From Jatrophihabitans_A lederbergiae (GTDB lineage: Bacteria; Actinomycetota; Actinomycetes; Mycobacteriales; Jatrophihabitantaceae): a DNA stretch of 64,000 nt. Shown one piece after another: positions 45,557 to 55,212 of the stretch. Each line of letters starts with the position of its first letter. Position 1 is the first letter of the stretch. The stretch lies in contig NZ_JAVREH010000012.1 of assembly GCF_031845305.1 (NCBI RefSeq), positions 51,416 through 115,415 of the forward strand, read 5' to 3'. Below the pieces are notes generated by a model. It saw nothing but the letters and a program-made list of their open reading frames with translations. It was not told where the DNA came from and ran no database searches. Position numbers and translations under genes: made by a program.

Positions 45557-46582
45557 TCAGTGGGCGCAATCAGCCAGGTACGTGTCGATTTCGTGGAGCA
45601 CGTCGGCCTTGACGGTGTCCGGGGCGAACGAGGCCGTCACCGCGTTCTTCGCCAGCGCGCCGATGCCCGCCTCGTCCAAGCCCAGCAGGTCAGCGGCGAT
45701 GCCGTACTCGCGATTGAGGTCGGTCGAGAACATCGGCGGGTCATCGGAGTTGATGGTCACCAGCACCCCGGCCTTCACCAGGTCCGGCAGCGGATGCTCG
45801 GCCAGTGAGCCGACGGCCCGGGTCGCGAGGTTGGACGTCGGCGACACCTCCAGGGCGATCTGGTGCTCCGCGAGGTACCGGAGCAACTCGGGGTCCCGCG
45901 TCGCGGACGTGCCGTGGCCGATCCGCTCGGCGCCCAGCAGCCGGATCGAGTCCCAGATGGTCTCCGGGCCGGTCGTCTCGCCGGCGTGCGGAACGCTGTG
46001 CAGGCCGATGGCCCGGGCCTGGTCGAAGTACGGTGCGAACTGCCCGCGCGGCACCCCGATCTCGGGACCGCCCAGGCCGAAGCTGATCAGCCCCTCCGGT
46101 GTCAGCGTGGTGGCGATCCGGGCGGTCTCCTCCGCTGACGGAAGGCCGGCCTCACCGGGAATGTCGAAGCACCACCGCAGCACGATCCCCAGCTCGCTCT
46201 CGGCCGCCAGGCGCGCGTCCTCGATGGCTTCCAGGAAAGCCTCCGCAGGGATTCCCCGGTTCACCGACGAGTACGGCGTGATGGTCAGTTCGGCGTAGCG
46301 GATGTTCTGCGCGGTCATATCTCGCGCTACCTCATACGTCAGCGTCCGGACGTCGTCAGCGTCCCGGATGAGGTCGACAACGGACAGGTAGACCTGGATG
46401 AAGTGTGCGAAGTCGCTGAACGTGAAGTACTCGGCGAGCTTCTCGACGTCAGCCGGCACTCCGGCGGTGGGGTGCCGGGCGGCGAGTTCGGCGACGATGC
46501 GCGGCGAGGCCGACCCGACATGGTGGACGTGCAGCTCAGCCTTCGGCAGACCAGCGATAAAGTCAGTGATAGAGGAGATCAT
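45557..46582 (-). CDS. Adenosine deaminase-family metallohydrolase (possibly aminodeoxyfutalosine deaminase)
   Basis: 341 residues, TIM barrel. Zinc ligands HxH in AELHVHHVGSA, His in SVPHAGETTGP, and TINSDDPPMF with the last Asp; the proton-shuttle Glu is in HAGE. Canonical adenosine deaminase reads HLHLEG at the first motif; here it is HVHHVGS, which is seen in an actinobacterial branch that includes futalosine-pathway menaquinone enzymes. Both roles are possible from sequence. It stands alone between the HtrA and 2-oxoacid dehydrogenase genes. Confidence 0.85.
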   Translation of the reverse strand: MISSITDFIAGLPKAELHVHHVGSASPRIVAELAARHPTAGVPADVEKLAEYFTFSDFAHFIQVYLSVVDLIRDADDVRTLTYEVARDMTAQNIRYAELTITPYSSVNRGIPAEAFLEAIEDARLAAESELGIVLRWCFDIPGEAGLPSAEETARIATTLTPEGLISFGLGGPEIGVPRGQFAPYFDQARAIGLHSVPHAGETTGPETIWDSIRLLGAERIGHGTSATRDPELLRYLAEHQIALEVSPTSNLATRAVGSLAEHPLPDLVKAGVLVTINSDDPPMFSTDLNREYGIAADLLGLDEAGIGALAKNAVTASFAPDTVKADVLHEIDTYLADCAH

Positions 46583-46642
46583 CGACCAACTCTTTCACAG
46601 TCGTGTCAGCTTTCGACGACCATCTGGTAACGCTGTGCAGCC

Positions 46643-48049
46643 TCAGAGTTCGCCGAGCGCGGTGATGGGCCGCTCCACGCAGTCCGCGACGAAGCGGAGA
46701 AATCCGCCCGCGACTCCGCCGTCACACGCCCGGTGGTCGAAGGCGAGGGTGAGCTGGGTGACTTTGCGAACGGCCAGTTGACCGTCGACAACCCAGGGGC
46801 GGTCGATGATCCGGCCCATGCCGAGGATCGCCACCTCCGGGTGATTGATGATGGCGGCCGAGCCATCCACGCCGAAGACACCGTAGTTGTTCACCGTGAA
46901 CGTCCCGCCGGTCAACTGGGCCGGGGTCAGGGTGCCGCCCCGTCCCGCCTCGGTGCGCTCGGCCAGGGCTCTGGACAACTCGCGGGTGGTCAGCCGCTGG
47001 GCCTGGTGCACCACCGGCACCATCAGCCCGCGCTCGGTCTGGGCGGCGAAGCCCAGGTTGATGTCGGGCAGCAGTTCGACGGCGTCGGCGCTGATCCGGC
47101 TGTTGAGCTCCCGGTAGCGGCCCAGGCCCAGCACGCAGAACCGTGCCAGCAGCGCCAGCAGGCTCACCAGCTCGTCGGGTCGCGCGGTGTTCAGCGCCCG
47201 GCGGGCGTCGAGCAGGCCGGTCGCGTCCACGTCGACCCAGACGGTGGCCTCCGGAATCTCGCGGCGGGACTGGCTGAGCTTGTCGGCGGCGAGCTTGCGC
47301 AAGCCGACCAGCGGCAGCCGCTCCGGCTCACCGGGCCCGAGCGTGCTGGCCGGGGTAGTGCTGGCCGGGATAGTGCTGGTCGATGGCGTGCTGACCGGCG
47401 CCTGGATCGAGTCGATATCGCAACGGCGAATCACGCCGGACGGGTCCGAGGCCCGCACGCTTGCCAGGTCGATGCCGCGGTCCCGGGCCAGCTTCCGGAC
47501 CACGGGCGAGATCACCGACGGTGCCAACCTCGCGGTGCCCTCCGGCACTGGACTGACGGCCGCGTCCCGCGTCACGGCTGGACTGACGGCCGCGTCTCGC
47601 GCCACGGGCGAGCCGGCTTCGACCGTGAGATCGGCAGCCGCGGGCGAGGACGAGCGCCTCACCCTGCTCCGCCGCCGCGCCGGCGATGGCGATGTGCCAT
47701 AGCCGATAAGGACTTTGCCCGAGGACTCGGACGACTCGACGTCGGCCGTGGTCGGAGCAGTGTCGGACACGGGCGGCGTGCCGAGGTTCCGCACGGTAAC
47801 CGAATCAGCATGGTCCGCCGACTCGACGGTGATCAGCGGTGATCCGACGAGGACCCGCTCACCCGGTGCGCCGAAGAGTGCCGACACCCGGCCGGCAAAG
47901 GGAACCGGGACCTCGACCGAGGCCTTGGCTGTCTCGACCTCGACGACCGGCTGGTCGATCGTGACGACATCACCGACCGCCACCAGCCAGCTGACGATCT
48001 CGGCGTCGGTCAGGCCTTCGCCGAGATCGGGCAGCAAGAAGTCGGCCAT
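46643..48049 (-). CDS. Dihydrolipoamide acyltransferase (E2) of 2-oxoacid dehydrogenase complex
   Basis: 468 residues. One lipoyl domain (1-76) with the lipoylated Lys in VETAKASVEVP, an Ala/Ser/Pro linker, a peripheral-subunit-binding domain (VISPVVRKLARDRGIDLASV), and the catalytic domain with AFDHRACDGG carrying the active His. The acyl group is moved from E1 to CoA. The product is probably isobutyryl-, isovaleryl- or 2-methylbutyryl-CoA, since the locus is next to an Lrp regulator as in bkd operons, but pyruvate is possible. ATG follows the E1beta stop with one base shared. Confidence 0.92.
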   Translation of the reverse strand: MADFLLPDLGEGLTDAEIVSWLVAVGDVVTIDQPVVEVETAKASVEVPVPFAGRVSALFGAPGERVLVGSPLITVESADHADSVTVRNLGTPPVSDTAPTTADVESSESSGKVLIGYGTSPSPARRRSRVRRSSSPAAADLTVEAGSPVARDAAVSPAVTRDAAVSPVPEGTARLAPSVISPVVRKLARDRGIDLASVRASDPSGVIRRCDIDSIQAPVSTPSTSTIPASTTPASTLGPGEPERLPLVGLRKLAADKLSQSRREIPEATVWVDVDATGLLDARRALNTARPDELVSLLALLARFCVLGLGRYRELNSRISADAVELLPDINLGFAAQTERGLMVPVVHQAQRLTTRELSRALAERTEAGRGGTLTPAQLTGGTFTVNNYGVFGVDGSAAIINHPEVAILGMGRIIDRPWVVDGQLAVRKVTQLTLAFDHRACDGGVAGGFLRFVADCVERPITALGEL

Positions 48050-49143
48050 CAGCCGAAACCGCCCGAGGCAACAGCGGAACCGCCCGAGGACCCCGAGGAA
48101 CCGCCCGAGGCAACCGTGGGACCGTCCAGCGCACGGGGCACGGCGACGGTGTCGTCGAACTGCAGCCGGTCGATGGCGTCCAGGATGCGGTCCACCGAGG
48201 GCAGGTGGTGCTCCTCGAACATCGGCGGCGGGTACGGGATGTCGAAGCCGGTGACCCGTCCGATCGGTGCGTGCAGCTGGTGAAAGCACTGGTCGGTGAG
48301 CCGGGCGACGATCTCGGCCCCGAAACCGGCGAAGCCGCTCGCCTCGTGGACGACGACCGCCCGCCCCGTCTTGCGCACCGACGCAGCCACGGTCTCGTCG
48401 TCGAACGGCGAGAGCGTGCGCAGGTCCACCACCTCGGCCGAGATTCCGTCAGCCGCCGCCGCATCCGCCGTCTCCAGCAAGGTGGTCACCATCGAGCCAT
48501 AACCGATCAGGGTGACATCGTCGCCGGGGCGCCGGACGAGCGCCCGATCGAAGGCAGCAGGTGCCGCGGGAGCGATCCCCTCCTTGGCCCAGTAGCGCCG
48601 CTTCGGTTCAAGGAAGAGAACCGGGTCGTCGCTGGCGATCGCCTGGCGAAGCAGCCAGTACGCATCGAAGGCGCTTCCCGGTGTCACCACCTTCAGACCA
48701 GGGGTGTGCACCCAGTAGGCCTCGGAGGAGTCGCAGTGATGCTCGACGCCGCCGATACCGCCGCCGTAGGGGATCCGGATGACGACGGGCAGGCTGATCT
48801 TGCCCCGGGTGCGGTTGCGGAGCTTCGCCAGGTGCGAGGTGATCTGCTCGAACGCGGGGTATGAGAACGCGTCGAACTGCATCTCGACGATGGGCCGCAT
48901 GCCGTGCATGGCCATTCCGATCGCGGTGCCGACGATGCCCGACTCGGCCAGCGGGGAGTCGAAGACGCGCGCGTCGCCGAACTCGGCCGCGAGGCCGTCG
49001 GTGACCCGGAAGACGCCGCCGAGTGCGGCCACGTCCTCGCCGTACAGGACGACCTTGGGATCGGCGCGCAGCTCGTCGGCCAGCGCCCGGTTCAGGGCGG
49101 CGGCCATGGTCAGCGTCCGGGTCTGCTCCGCGACGGCGGTCAC
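48049..49143 (-). CDS. 2-oxoacid dehydrogenase E1 component, beta subunit
   Basis: 364 residues. TMAAALNRALADEL, EDVAALGGVFRVTDGLAAEFG, and IPYGGGIGGVEHHCDSSEAYW (family motif). It binds thiamine diphosphate together with E1alpha. A Ser/Gly-rich tail (SGGSSGSSGGSAVASGG) of about 25 residues is unusual and is not part of the fold. Overlaps E1alpha by 4 bp. Confidence 0.93.
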   Translation of the reverse strand: MTAVAEQTRTLTMAAALNRALADELRADPKVVLYGEDVAALGGVFRVTDGLAAEFGDARVFDSPLAESGIVGTAIGMAMHGMRPIVEMQFDAFSYPAFEQITSHLAKLRNRTRGKISLPVVIRIPYGGGIGGVEHHCDSSEAYWVHTPGLKVVTPGSAFDAYWLLRQAIASDDPVLFLEPKRRYWAKEGIAPAAPAAFDRALVRRPGDDVTLIGYGSMVTTLLETADAAAADGISAEVVDLRTLSPFDDETVAASVRKTGRAVVVHEASGFAGFGAEIVARLTDQCFHQLHAPIGRVTGFDIPYPPPMFEEHHLPSVDRILDAIDRLQFDDTVAVPRALDGPTVASGGSSGSSGGSAVASGGFG

Positions 49144-50228
49144 GAGGCGTCCAGCGAGAGCTCGTCGGCCAGGGCCTGCGCCTGGACGCGCAGCGCCGCG
49201 GTCGGCTCGGCGTAGACGTGGCTGAACAGCTCGGCCGGGTCCAGGTCGGGCTGGGCGTTCATGGCGGCACGAAGCTGCGCGGCCTTCGCCTCAGCCTCCG
49301 CCGCCATCTCGGCCATCGCCTCGTCATCCAGAATGCCCTTACCACGCAGGTAGGTCTCCAGCCGGGCAATCGGGTCGCGCGCCAGCCACTCGGTGACCTC
49401 GGACTGCTGCCGGTACCGGGTGGCGTCGTCGGCGTTGGTGTGTGCCTCGATCCGGTAAGTCAGCGCCTCGATCAGGGTCGGGCCACCCCCACCGCGTGCG
49501 CGCTCGATCGCCTCGGTCATCGCCACGTGCACCATGGCCGCGTCGTTGCCGTCGATGAGCACGCCTGGCATGCCATAGCCGATTCCCTTGTGCGCAAGGG
49601 AATCGGCCCGGGTCTGCTTGGACAGCGGCACCGAGATGGCGTAGCCGTTGTTCTGCACCAGGAACACCACCGGTGCCTGCCACACCGCGGCGATATTGAG
49701 TGCCTCGTGGGTGTCACCCTCGCTGGTCGCGCCGTCCCCCAGCAACGCTACGGCGACGGTGTCCTCGCCGGAGAGCTTGGCGGCGTGCGCCAGCCCGACC
49801 GCGTGCAGGGTGTTGGTGGCCAGCGGCGTGCACTGGGTGGCCGTCCGGTGCAGGTACGGGTCGTAACCGCAGTGCCAGTCGCCGCGCAGCAGCGTCAGCA
49901 CCTCGACGGCGTGAATGCCCCTGCTGACCAGCGCCATGGAGTCCCGGTAGGTCGGAAACAGCCAGTCCCGGTCGGCCATCGCGGCGACGGCTCCCACCTG
50001 GCAGGCCTCCTGACCGCGCGCGGACGGGTAGACCGCCAGCCGGCCCTGCTTGGTGAGCGCGGTGGCCTGGGTGTCGAAGCGCCGTCCGAGGACCATCCGC
50101 CGGTGCAGGTCGAGCAGCACGCTGTCGGCCGGAAACTGGTCCGAACTCGGTCGCGGCCGGCCGTCCGGATCGATCAGCGACCGCGGCACGCCGGTCGGCA
50201 GCAGGGTGGGGCTGTTGACGACAGTCAT
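49140..50228 (-). CDS. 2-oxoacid dehydrogenase E1 component, alpha subunit
   Basis: 362 residues. TQGRLAVYPS-like region (KQGRLAVYPSARGQEACQVG), thiamine diphosphate motif LLGDGATSEGDTHEALNIAA, and LTYRIEAHTNADDATRYR with the phosphorylation-loop-like region. Branched-chain and acetoin types cannot be separated here. First gene of the operon; divergent Lrp regulator 90 bp upstream. Confidence 0.93.
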   Translation of the reverse strand: MTVVNSPTLLPTGVPRSLIDPDGRPRPSSDQFPADSVLLDLHRRMVLGRRFDTQATALTKQGRLAVYPSARGQEACQVGAVAAMADRDWLFPTYRDSMALVSRGIHAVEVLTLLRGDWHCGYDPYLHRTATQCTPLATNTLHAVGLAHAAKLSGEDTVAVALLGDGATSEGDTHEALNIAAVWQAPVVFLVQNNGYAISVPLSKQTRADSLAHKGIGYGMPGVLIDGNDAAMVHVAMTEAIERARGGGGPTLIEALTYRIEAHTNADDATRYRQQSEVTEWLARDPIARLETYLRGKGILDDEAMAEMAAEAEAKAAQLRAAMNAQPDLDPAELFSHVYAEPTAALRVQAQALADELSLDAS

Positions 50229-50318
50229 GGGCTCAGTGTGAACGGCGGTCGACCGTTGTTCTAGAAATGTCGTCGTAGTAGAGAAGTTTGGTACGGCGAG
50301 CGGCTACAGTCGTGCAAC

Positions 50319-50810
50319 ATGTCCAGCAAGACTCCGAACCGGAGCATAGAAATCAGACGCCCGGTCGCCCTCGACGACACTGATCGAGCCATCGTGGACG
50401 CGCTGCGTGAGGACGGCCGACTGTCCATGCGCTCGCTTGCCGAACAGCTGCACATCTCACGCGCCAGCGCGTACACCCGGGTGGAGCGCCTGGTCGACGA
50501 GGGTGTAATCACCGGCTACACGGTGACCATCGATCCGGAGCGGTACGGGTTCGGCATCTCGGCGTACGTATACCTCAAGATCAGCCAGCACTCCTGGAAG
50601 GCGGTGCGCGACCGGATCCTGCACATCCCCGAGGTCTGGCACGGCGCGCTGGTGTCCGGTGACAACGACCTCGTCCTGCTCGTGCGCACCCAGGATGCGG
50701 CGAGCATGCGCGATCTGGTGCTGAACACCTTCCAGACCATGCCCGATGTGGTCGCCACCCAGACGGTGCTGATCCTGGACGAACTCAGCGGCCCGCGTAA
50801 GAGCCTCTGA
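50319..50810 (+). CDS. Lrp/AsnC-family transcriptional regulator (BkdR-like)
   Basis: 163 residues. N-terminal helix-turn-helix LDDTDRAIVDALREDGRLSM, MRSLAEQLHISRASAYTRVERL, then an effector-binding RAM domain (VLLVRTQDAASMRDLV). Divergent from the 2-oxoacid dehydrogenase operon, as in bkd systems where it responds to branched-chain amino acids. It ends 5 bp before the convergent phosphoglucomutase gene. Confidence 0.9.
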   Translation: MSSKTPNRSIEIRRPVALDDTDRAIVDALREDGRLSMRSLAEQLHISRASAYTRVERLVDEGVITGYTVTIDPERYGFGISAYVYLKISQHSWKAVRDRILHIPEVWHGALVSGDNDLVLLVRTQDAASMRDLVLNTFQTMPDVVATQTVLILDELSGPRKSL

Positions 50811-50814
50811 GGGG

Positions 50815-52470
50815 CTAGCCCAGAGCGGTCGCCACGATCTCGCGAGCCTCGTCCTGGATCTTGCTCAGGTGTTCCGGGCCGTCGAAGGACTCGGCGTACA
50901 GCTTGTAGACGTCCTCGGTGCCCGACGGACGGGCCGCGAACCAGCCGCGGTCGGTGGTGACCTTCAGCCCGCCGATGGCGGCGCCGTTGCCCGGGGCCTT
51001 CGTCAGCCGAGCGGTGATCGGGTCCCCGGCCAGCGTCGAGGCGGTGACCTGTTCCGGCGACAGCTTGCTGAGCACGGCCTTCTGCTCACGGGTTGCCGGT
51101 GAATCGATGCGGGCGTAGGCCGGGTCGCCGAAGCGCTGGGTCAGCTCGCGGTAGTGCGCCGACGGCGACTTGTCGGTGACCGCGAGGATCTCGGAGGCGA
51201 GCAGGCACAGCAGGATGCCGTCCTTGTCGGTCGTCCAGACGCTGCCGTCCTGCTGCAGGAAGGACGCCCCCGCGGACTCCTCGCCGCCGAAGCCGATGGA
51301 GCCGTCGAGCAGGCCGGGTACGAACCACTTGAAGCCGACCGGGACCTCGACCAGCCTCCGTCCGAGGTCGGTCGCCACCCGGTCGATCATCGAGGAGCTG
51401 ACCAGGGTCTTGCCGATCGCGGTGTCGGCGCGCCAGCCGGGCCGGTGCCCGAAGAGGTAGCCGATCGCGGTTGCCAGGAAGTGGTTCGGGTTCATCAGGC
51501 CGCCGTCGGGCGTCACGATGCCGTGCCGGTCGGAGTCGGTGTCGTTGCCGGTCGCGATGTCGTACAGCGTCGCGTCCTGCTTCATCCGGTTGATGAGCGA
51601 GGCCATTGCGGACGGTGACGAGCAGTCCATCCGGATCTTGCCGTCCCAGTCCAGGGTCATGAAACCGAAGGTGGGATCGATGTCGGGGTTCACGACGGTC
51701 AGGTCCAGGCCGTACCGGGATTCGATCTCCGCCCAGTACGCCACCGACGCACCACCGAGCGGGTCCGCGCCGATCCGGATGCCGGCGGCCTTGATGGCTG
51801 CCATATTGATCGCGCCGGGCAGTGCCGAGACGTAGGCGTCCAGAAAGTCGAAGCCGTGCACGGTGTCGGCCGCCGCGGCGCGTTGGTACGGGATGCGGCT
51901 GAGTCCGGACAGCTTCGCCGCCAGCAGCTCGTTGGCGCGGTCCTGGATCCAGCCGGTGATCTCGGTGCCGGCGGGGCCACCGTCCGGTGGGTTGTACTTG
52001 AAACCGCCGTCCGCGGGCGGGTTGTGCGAGGGCGTGACCACCACGCCGTCGGCCAGCCCCGAGGTGCGGCCGGAGTTGTACGCGAGGATCGCTCGCGAGA
52101 CGGCAGGCGTGGGCGTCAGGCCCTTGCGGGAGTCGATCAGCACCGTCACGCCGTTGGCGGCGAAGACCTCGAGCGCGGACCGGGCCGCGGGCTCGGACAG
52201 GGCGTGGCTGTCCGCACCCAGGTAGAGCGGGCCGTCGATGCCCTTGCCCGCGCGGTACTCGCAGATCGCCTGGCTGGTAGCGAGGATGTGGTCCTCGTTG
52301 AAGCTGGTGCTCAGCGCCGAGCCCCGGTGCCCGGACGTGCCGAAGCTGACCCGTTGCTCGGTCACGGACACGTCGGGGTGCTGGGAGTAGTAGGCGTCGA
52401 CCAACGCGCCGACATCGATCAGGTCAGCGGCGGTGGCCGGCTGACCGGCCCGGGGGGAGTTCGGCATCAT
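50815..52470 (-). CDS. pgm: Phosphoglucomutase (alpha-D-glucose-phosphate specific)
   Basis: 551 residues. Catalytic phosphoserine loop VVTPSHNPPADGGFKYN, metal loop DTDSDRHG, sugar-binding GGEESAG and phosphate-binding ARPSGTEDVYK. N-terminal SFGTSGHRGS is typical of this subfamily. It interconverts glucose 1- and 6-phosphate for glycogen and cell-wall sugars. Two adjacent ATG codons at 52470 and 52467; either fits. Confidence 0.95.
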   Translation of the reverse strand: MMPNSPRAGQPATAADLIDVGALVDAYYSQHPDVSVTEQRVSFGTSGHRGSALSTSFNEDHILATSQAICEYRAGKGIDGPLYLGADSHALSEPAARSALEVFAANGVTVLIDSRKGLTPTPAVSRAILAYNSGRTSGLADGVVVTPSHNPPADGGFKYNPPDGGPAGTEITGWIQDRANELLAAKLSGLSRIPYQRAAAADTVHGFDFLDAYVSALPGAINMAAIKAAGIRIGADPLGGASVAYWAEIESRYGLDLTVVNPDIDPTFGFMTLDWDGKIRMDCSSPSAMASLINRMKQDATLYDIATGNDTDSDRHGIVTPDGGLMNPNHFLATAIGYLFGHRPGWRADTAIGKTLVSSSMIDRVATDLGRRLVEVPVGFKWFVPGLLDGSIGFGGEESAGASFLQQDGSVWTTDKDGILLCLLASEILAVTDKSPSAHYRELTQRFGDPAYARIDSPATREQKAVLSKLSPEQVTASTLAGDPITARLTKAPGNGAAIGGLKVTTDRGWFAARPSGTEDVYKLYAESFDGPEHLSKIQDEAREIVATALG

Positions 52471-52570
52471 TCAATCCAACCATGCCGGCGCCGCGGTTCC
52501 CCTGGCTCACCGTTCTTCACAACGACTTGAGCTTGTTTCCACAGCGTTTCGCCGCTAGCCTCGGCAATAA

Positions 52571-52585
52571 GTTCAGTGTCTAAAC
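52571..52585. promoter_or_regulatory. Candidate ROK-family (XylR-like) operator upstream of xylA
   Basis: GTTCAGTGTCTAAAC is an imperfect inverted repeat (GTTYAG-TGT-CTAAAC), 17 bp before the xylA start. ROK repressors of xylose genes bind GTTTAG-N3-CTAAAC-like sites, and a ROK gene is the third gene of this operon. Confidence 0.65.
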
Positions 52586-52602
52586 AAATCGAGGATTAGC
52601 AG

Positions 52603-53790
52603 ATGACGCCAACTCCCACCAAGGCCGACAGATTCTCCTTCGGGCTCTGGACGATCGGCTGGACCGGCCGCGACCCGTTCGGTGACGCGACCCGCCAGCC
52701 GCTCGACGCGGTAGAGGCCGTCCACAGGCTCAACGAGCTCGGCGCGTACGGCATCACGTTCCACGACAACGACCTGATCCCGTTCGACGCGACGACCGGT
52801 GAGCGCGACGCCCAGATCGCCCGCTTCCGCCAGGCTGTGGACGAGACCGGCCTCGCGGTCCCGATGATCACGACCAACCTCTTCACCCATCCGGTGTTCA
52901 AGGACGGTGGCTTCACCAGCAACGACCGCTCGGTCCGCCGGTTCGCGCTCCGCAAGGTGCTGCGCAACGTCGAGTTGGCCGCTGAGCTCGGTGCTGAGAC
53001 CTACGTCGTCTGGGGTGGCCGCGAAGGCAGTGAGTACGACTCCGCCAAGGACGTGCAGGCGGCGCTGGAGCGCTACCGCGAGGCGATGAACACCCTCACC
53101 GAGTTCGTCACCGACCGCGGTTACCCGATCCGCTTCGCCATCGAGCCGAAGCCGAACGAGCCCCGCGGCGACATTCTGCTGCCGACCCTGGGCCACGCGA
53201 TGGCCTTCATCACCGAGCTGGACCAGCCGGATCTCGTCGGCATCAACCCCGAGGTCGGGCACGAGCAGATGGCCGGGCTGAACTACGCGCACGGCGTTGC
53301 GCAGGCGCTGTGGCAGGGCAAGCTCTTCCACATCGACCTCAACAGCCAGCGCGGCATCAAGTTCGACCAGGACCTGGTCTTCGGTCACGGTGACCTGATG
53401 AACGCCTTCAGTCTGGTCGACCTGCTCGAGTTCGGTGGCCCGAACGGTGGCCCGTCGTACACCGGCCCACGGCACTTCGACTACAAGCCCTCGCGCACCG
53501 AGAGCTACGACGGCGTCTGGGACTCGGTCAAGGCGAACATGAGCATGTACCTGATGCTCAAGGAGCGGGCGACGTCCTTCCGCAACGACCCCGAGGTCCA
53601 GCAGGCGCTGCTCGACGCCAAGGTTGCGGAGCTGTCCGAGCCGACGCTGAACCCGGGTGAGGGCTACGCCGAGCTGATGAAGGACGCCAGCTCGTTCGAG
53701 GACTACGACGCCGACGCCGCCGGCGCGCAGGGTTACGGCTTCGTCCGGTTGAACCAACTCGCGCTCGAACACCTCCTGGGAGCGCGCTGA
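52603..53790 (+). CDS. xylA: Xylose isomerase
   Basis: 395 residues, the actinobacterial class I length. ITFHDNDLIPFD, FAIEPKPNEPRGDILLPT (metal-binding Glu), GINPEVGHEQM (His, Glu) and GIKFDQDLVFGHGDL (Asp). It converts D-xylose to D-xylulose with two divalent cations. AGGA lies before the ATG. Two bases separate it from xylB. Confidence 0.97.
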   Translation: MTPTPTKADRFSFGLWTIGWTGRDPFGDATRQPLDAVEAVHRLNELGAYGITFHDNDLIPFDATTGERDAQIARFRQAVDETGLAVPMITTNLFTHPVFKDGGFTSNDRSVRRFALRKVLRNVELAAELGAETYVVWGGREGSEYDSAKDVQAALERYREAMNTLTEFVTDRGYPIRFAIEPKPNEPRGDILLPTLGHAMAFITELDQPDLVGINPEVGHEQMAGLNYAHGVAQALWQGKLFHIDLNSQRGIKFDQDLVFGHGDLMNAFSLVDLLEFGGPNGGPSYTGPRHFDYKPSRTESYDGVWDSVKANMSMYLMLKERATSFRNDPEVQQALLDAKVAELSEPTLNPGEGYAELMKDASSFEDYDADAAGAQGYGFVRLNQLALEHLLGAR

Positions 53791-53792
53791 TC

Positions 53793-55184
53793 ATGGCACT
53801 GGTCGCCGGAGTCGACTCGTCCACGCAGTCGTGCAAGGTTGTTCTCCGCGATGCCGGAACCGGACGGCTGGTGCGTTCTGGACGCGCGAGCCACCCGGAC
53901 GGCACCGAGGTGCACCCCTCGGCGTGGTGGGACGCCTTACAGGTTGCTCTGGAGGATGCCGGTGGCCTGGCCGACGTGAGCGCGATCAGCGTCGGCGGCC
54001 AGCAGCACGGCATGGTCTGCCTGGACGAGTCAGGCGAGGTCGTGCGCCCCGCACTGCTGTGGAACGACACCCGGTCGGCGAAGGCCGCCGCGGACCTGGT
54101 CCTGGAACTGGGCGCGCAGGCCTGGGCGGACGCGGTCGGCAGCGTGCCGGTGGCCTCGTTCACGATCACCAAGCTGCGCTGGCTGGCCGAGCACGAGCCG
54201 GACAGCGTCGCCCGCACGGCCGCGGTGTGCCTGCCGCACGACTGGCTCAGCTGGAAGCTGTCCGGCTCCACCGACCTGGCCGACCTGGCGACCGATCGCT
54301 CGGACGCCTCGGGCACCGGCTACTTCGACGGCCACACGAACACCTACCGCACCGACCTGCTGGTCCGGGCGCTGGGCAAAGAGGTACGGCTGCCGCGCGT
54401 CGCCGGCCCGGCCGAGCGGATCGGCCAGCACGGCTCGCTGCTGCTCGGCCCCGGCGCGGGCGACAACGCGGCCGGAGCGCTCGGCGTGCAGACCGGCGAC
54501 GACGTGCTGGTGTCGCTGGGCACGTCCGGCGTTGCCTGTGCCCGCAGCTCTGTCCAGGCAGCGGACCCGAGCGGTCTGGTGGCCGGATTCTCCGATGCCA
54601 CCGGGGCGTTCCTGCCGCTGGTGTGCACCCTCAATGCCGCCCGGGTGCTCGACGCGACGGCCCGGCTGCTCGGGGTCAGCCTGGCCGACCTCAGTGCCCT
54701 CGCGCTCAGCGCCGAGGCTGGTGCGGCCGGCCTGAGCCTCGTCCCGTACCTCGAAGGTGAGCGCACCCCGAACCTTCCCGACGCCACCGGTGCGCTGCAC
54801 GGGCTGACGCTGTCCAACGCCACCCAGGCCAATGTCGCCAGGGCGGCGGTCGAGGGCATGCTGTGCGGCCTGGCCGCCGGCCTCGATGCGCTGGTCGCCC
54901 AGGGCGTCTCGGTGTCCGCGGTGCGCCTGATCGGCGGAGCCGCGCAGTCCGAGGCCGTACGCCGCATCGCTCCGACCGTGTTCGGTGTACCGGTCACGGT
55001 GCCCGAACCGGGCGAGTACGTCGCCGACGGCGCTGCCCGGCAGGCCGCCTGGGTGCTGGCGGGTTCGGACGAGGCACCTGCCTGGGAACTCGGCGAGGCC
55101 GCGCACTTCGAGGGTGCGGCTACTCCCGGCCTGCGCGCCCGGTACGCCGTCGCCGCGGGCAAGCACCTGAGCGTGCCGCGCTGA
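53793..55184 (+). CDS. xylB: Xylulokinase (FGGY family)
   Basis: 463 residues. ASKIN-type ATPase fold: AGVDSSTQSCKVVL phosphate 1 loop, GGQQHGMVCLDESG, LPHDWLSWKLSGS, VSLGTSGVA phosphate 2 loop, and LIGGAAQSEAVRRIAP adenosine loop. Phosphorylates D-xylulose to enter the pentose phosphate pathway. Coupled to xylA. Confidence 0.96.
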   Translation: MALVAGVDSSTQSCKVVLRDAGTGRLVRSGRASHPDGTEVHPSAWWDALQVALEDAGGLADVSAISVGGQQHGMVCLDESGEVVRPALLWNDTRSAKAAADLVLELGAQAWADAVGSVPVASFTITKLRWLAEHEPDSVARTAAVCLPHDWLSWKLSGSTDLADLATDRSDASGTGYFDGHTNTYRTDLLVRALGKEVRLPRVAGPAERIGQHGSLLLGPGAGDNAAGALGVQTGDDVLVSLGTSGVACARSSVQAADPSGLVAGFSDATGAFLPLVCTLNAARVLDATARLLGVSLADLSALALSAEAGAAGLSLVPYLEGERTPNLPDATGALHGLTLSNATQANVARAAVEGMLCGLAAGLDALVAQGVSVSAVRLIGGAAQSEAVRRIAPTVFGVPVTVPEPGEYVADGAARQAAWVLAGSDEAPAWELGEAAHFEGAATPGLRARYAVAAGKHLSVPR

Positions 55185-55212
55185 CGGGGCGCCCTATGAC
55201 AGCCTTGGCGCT

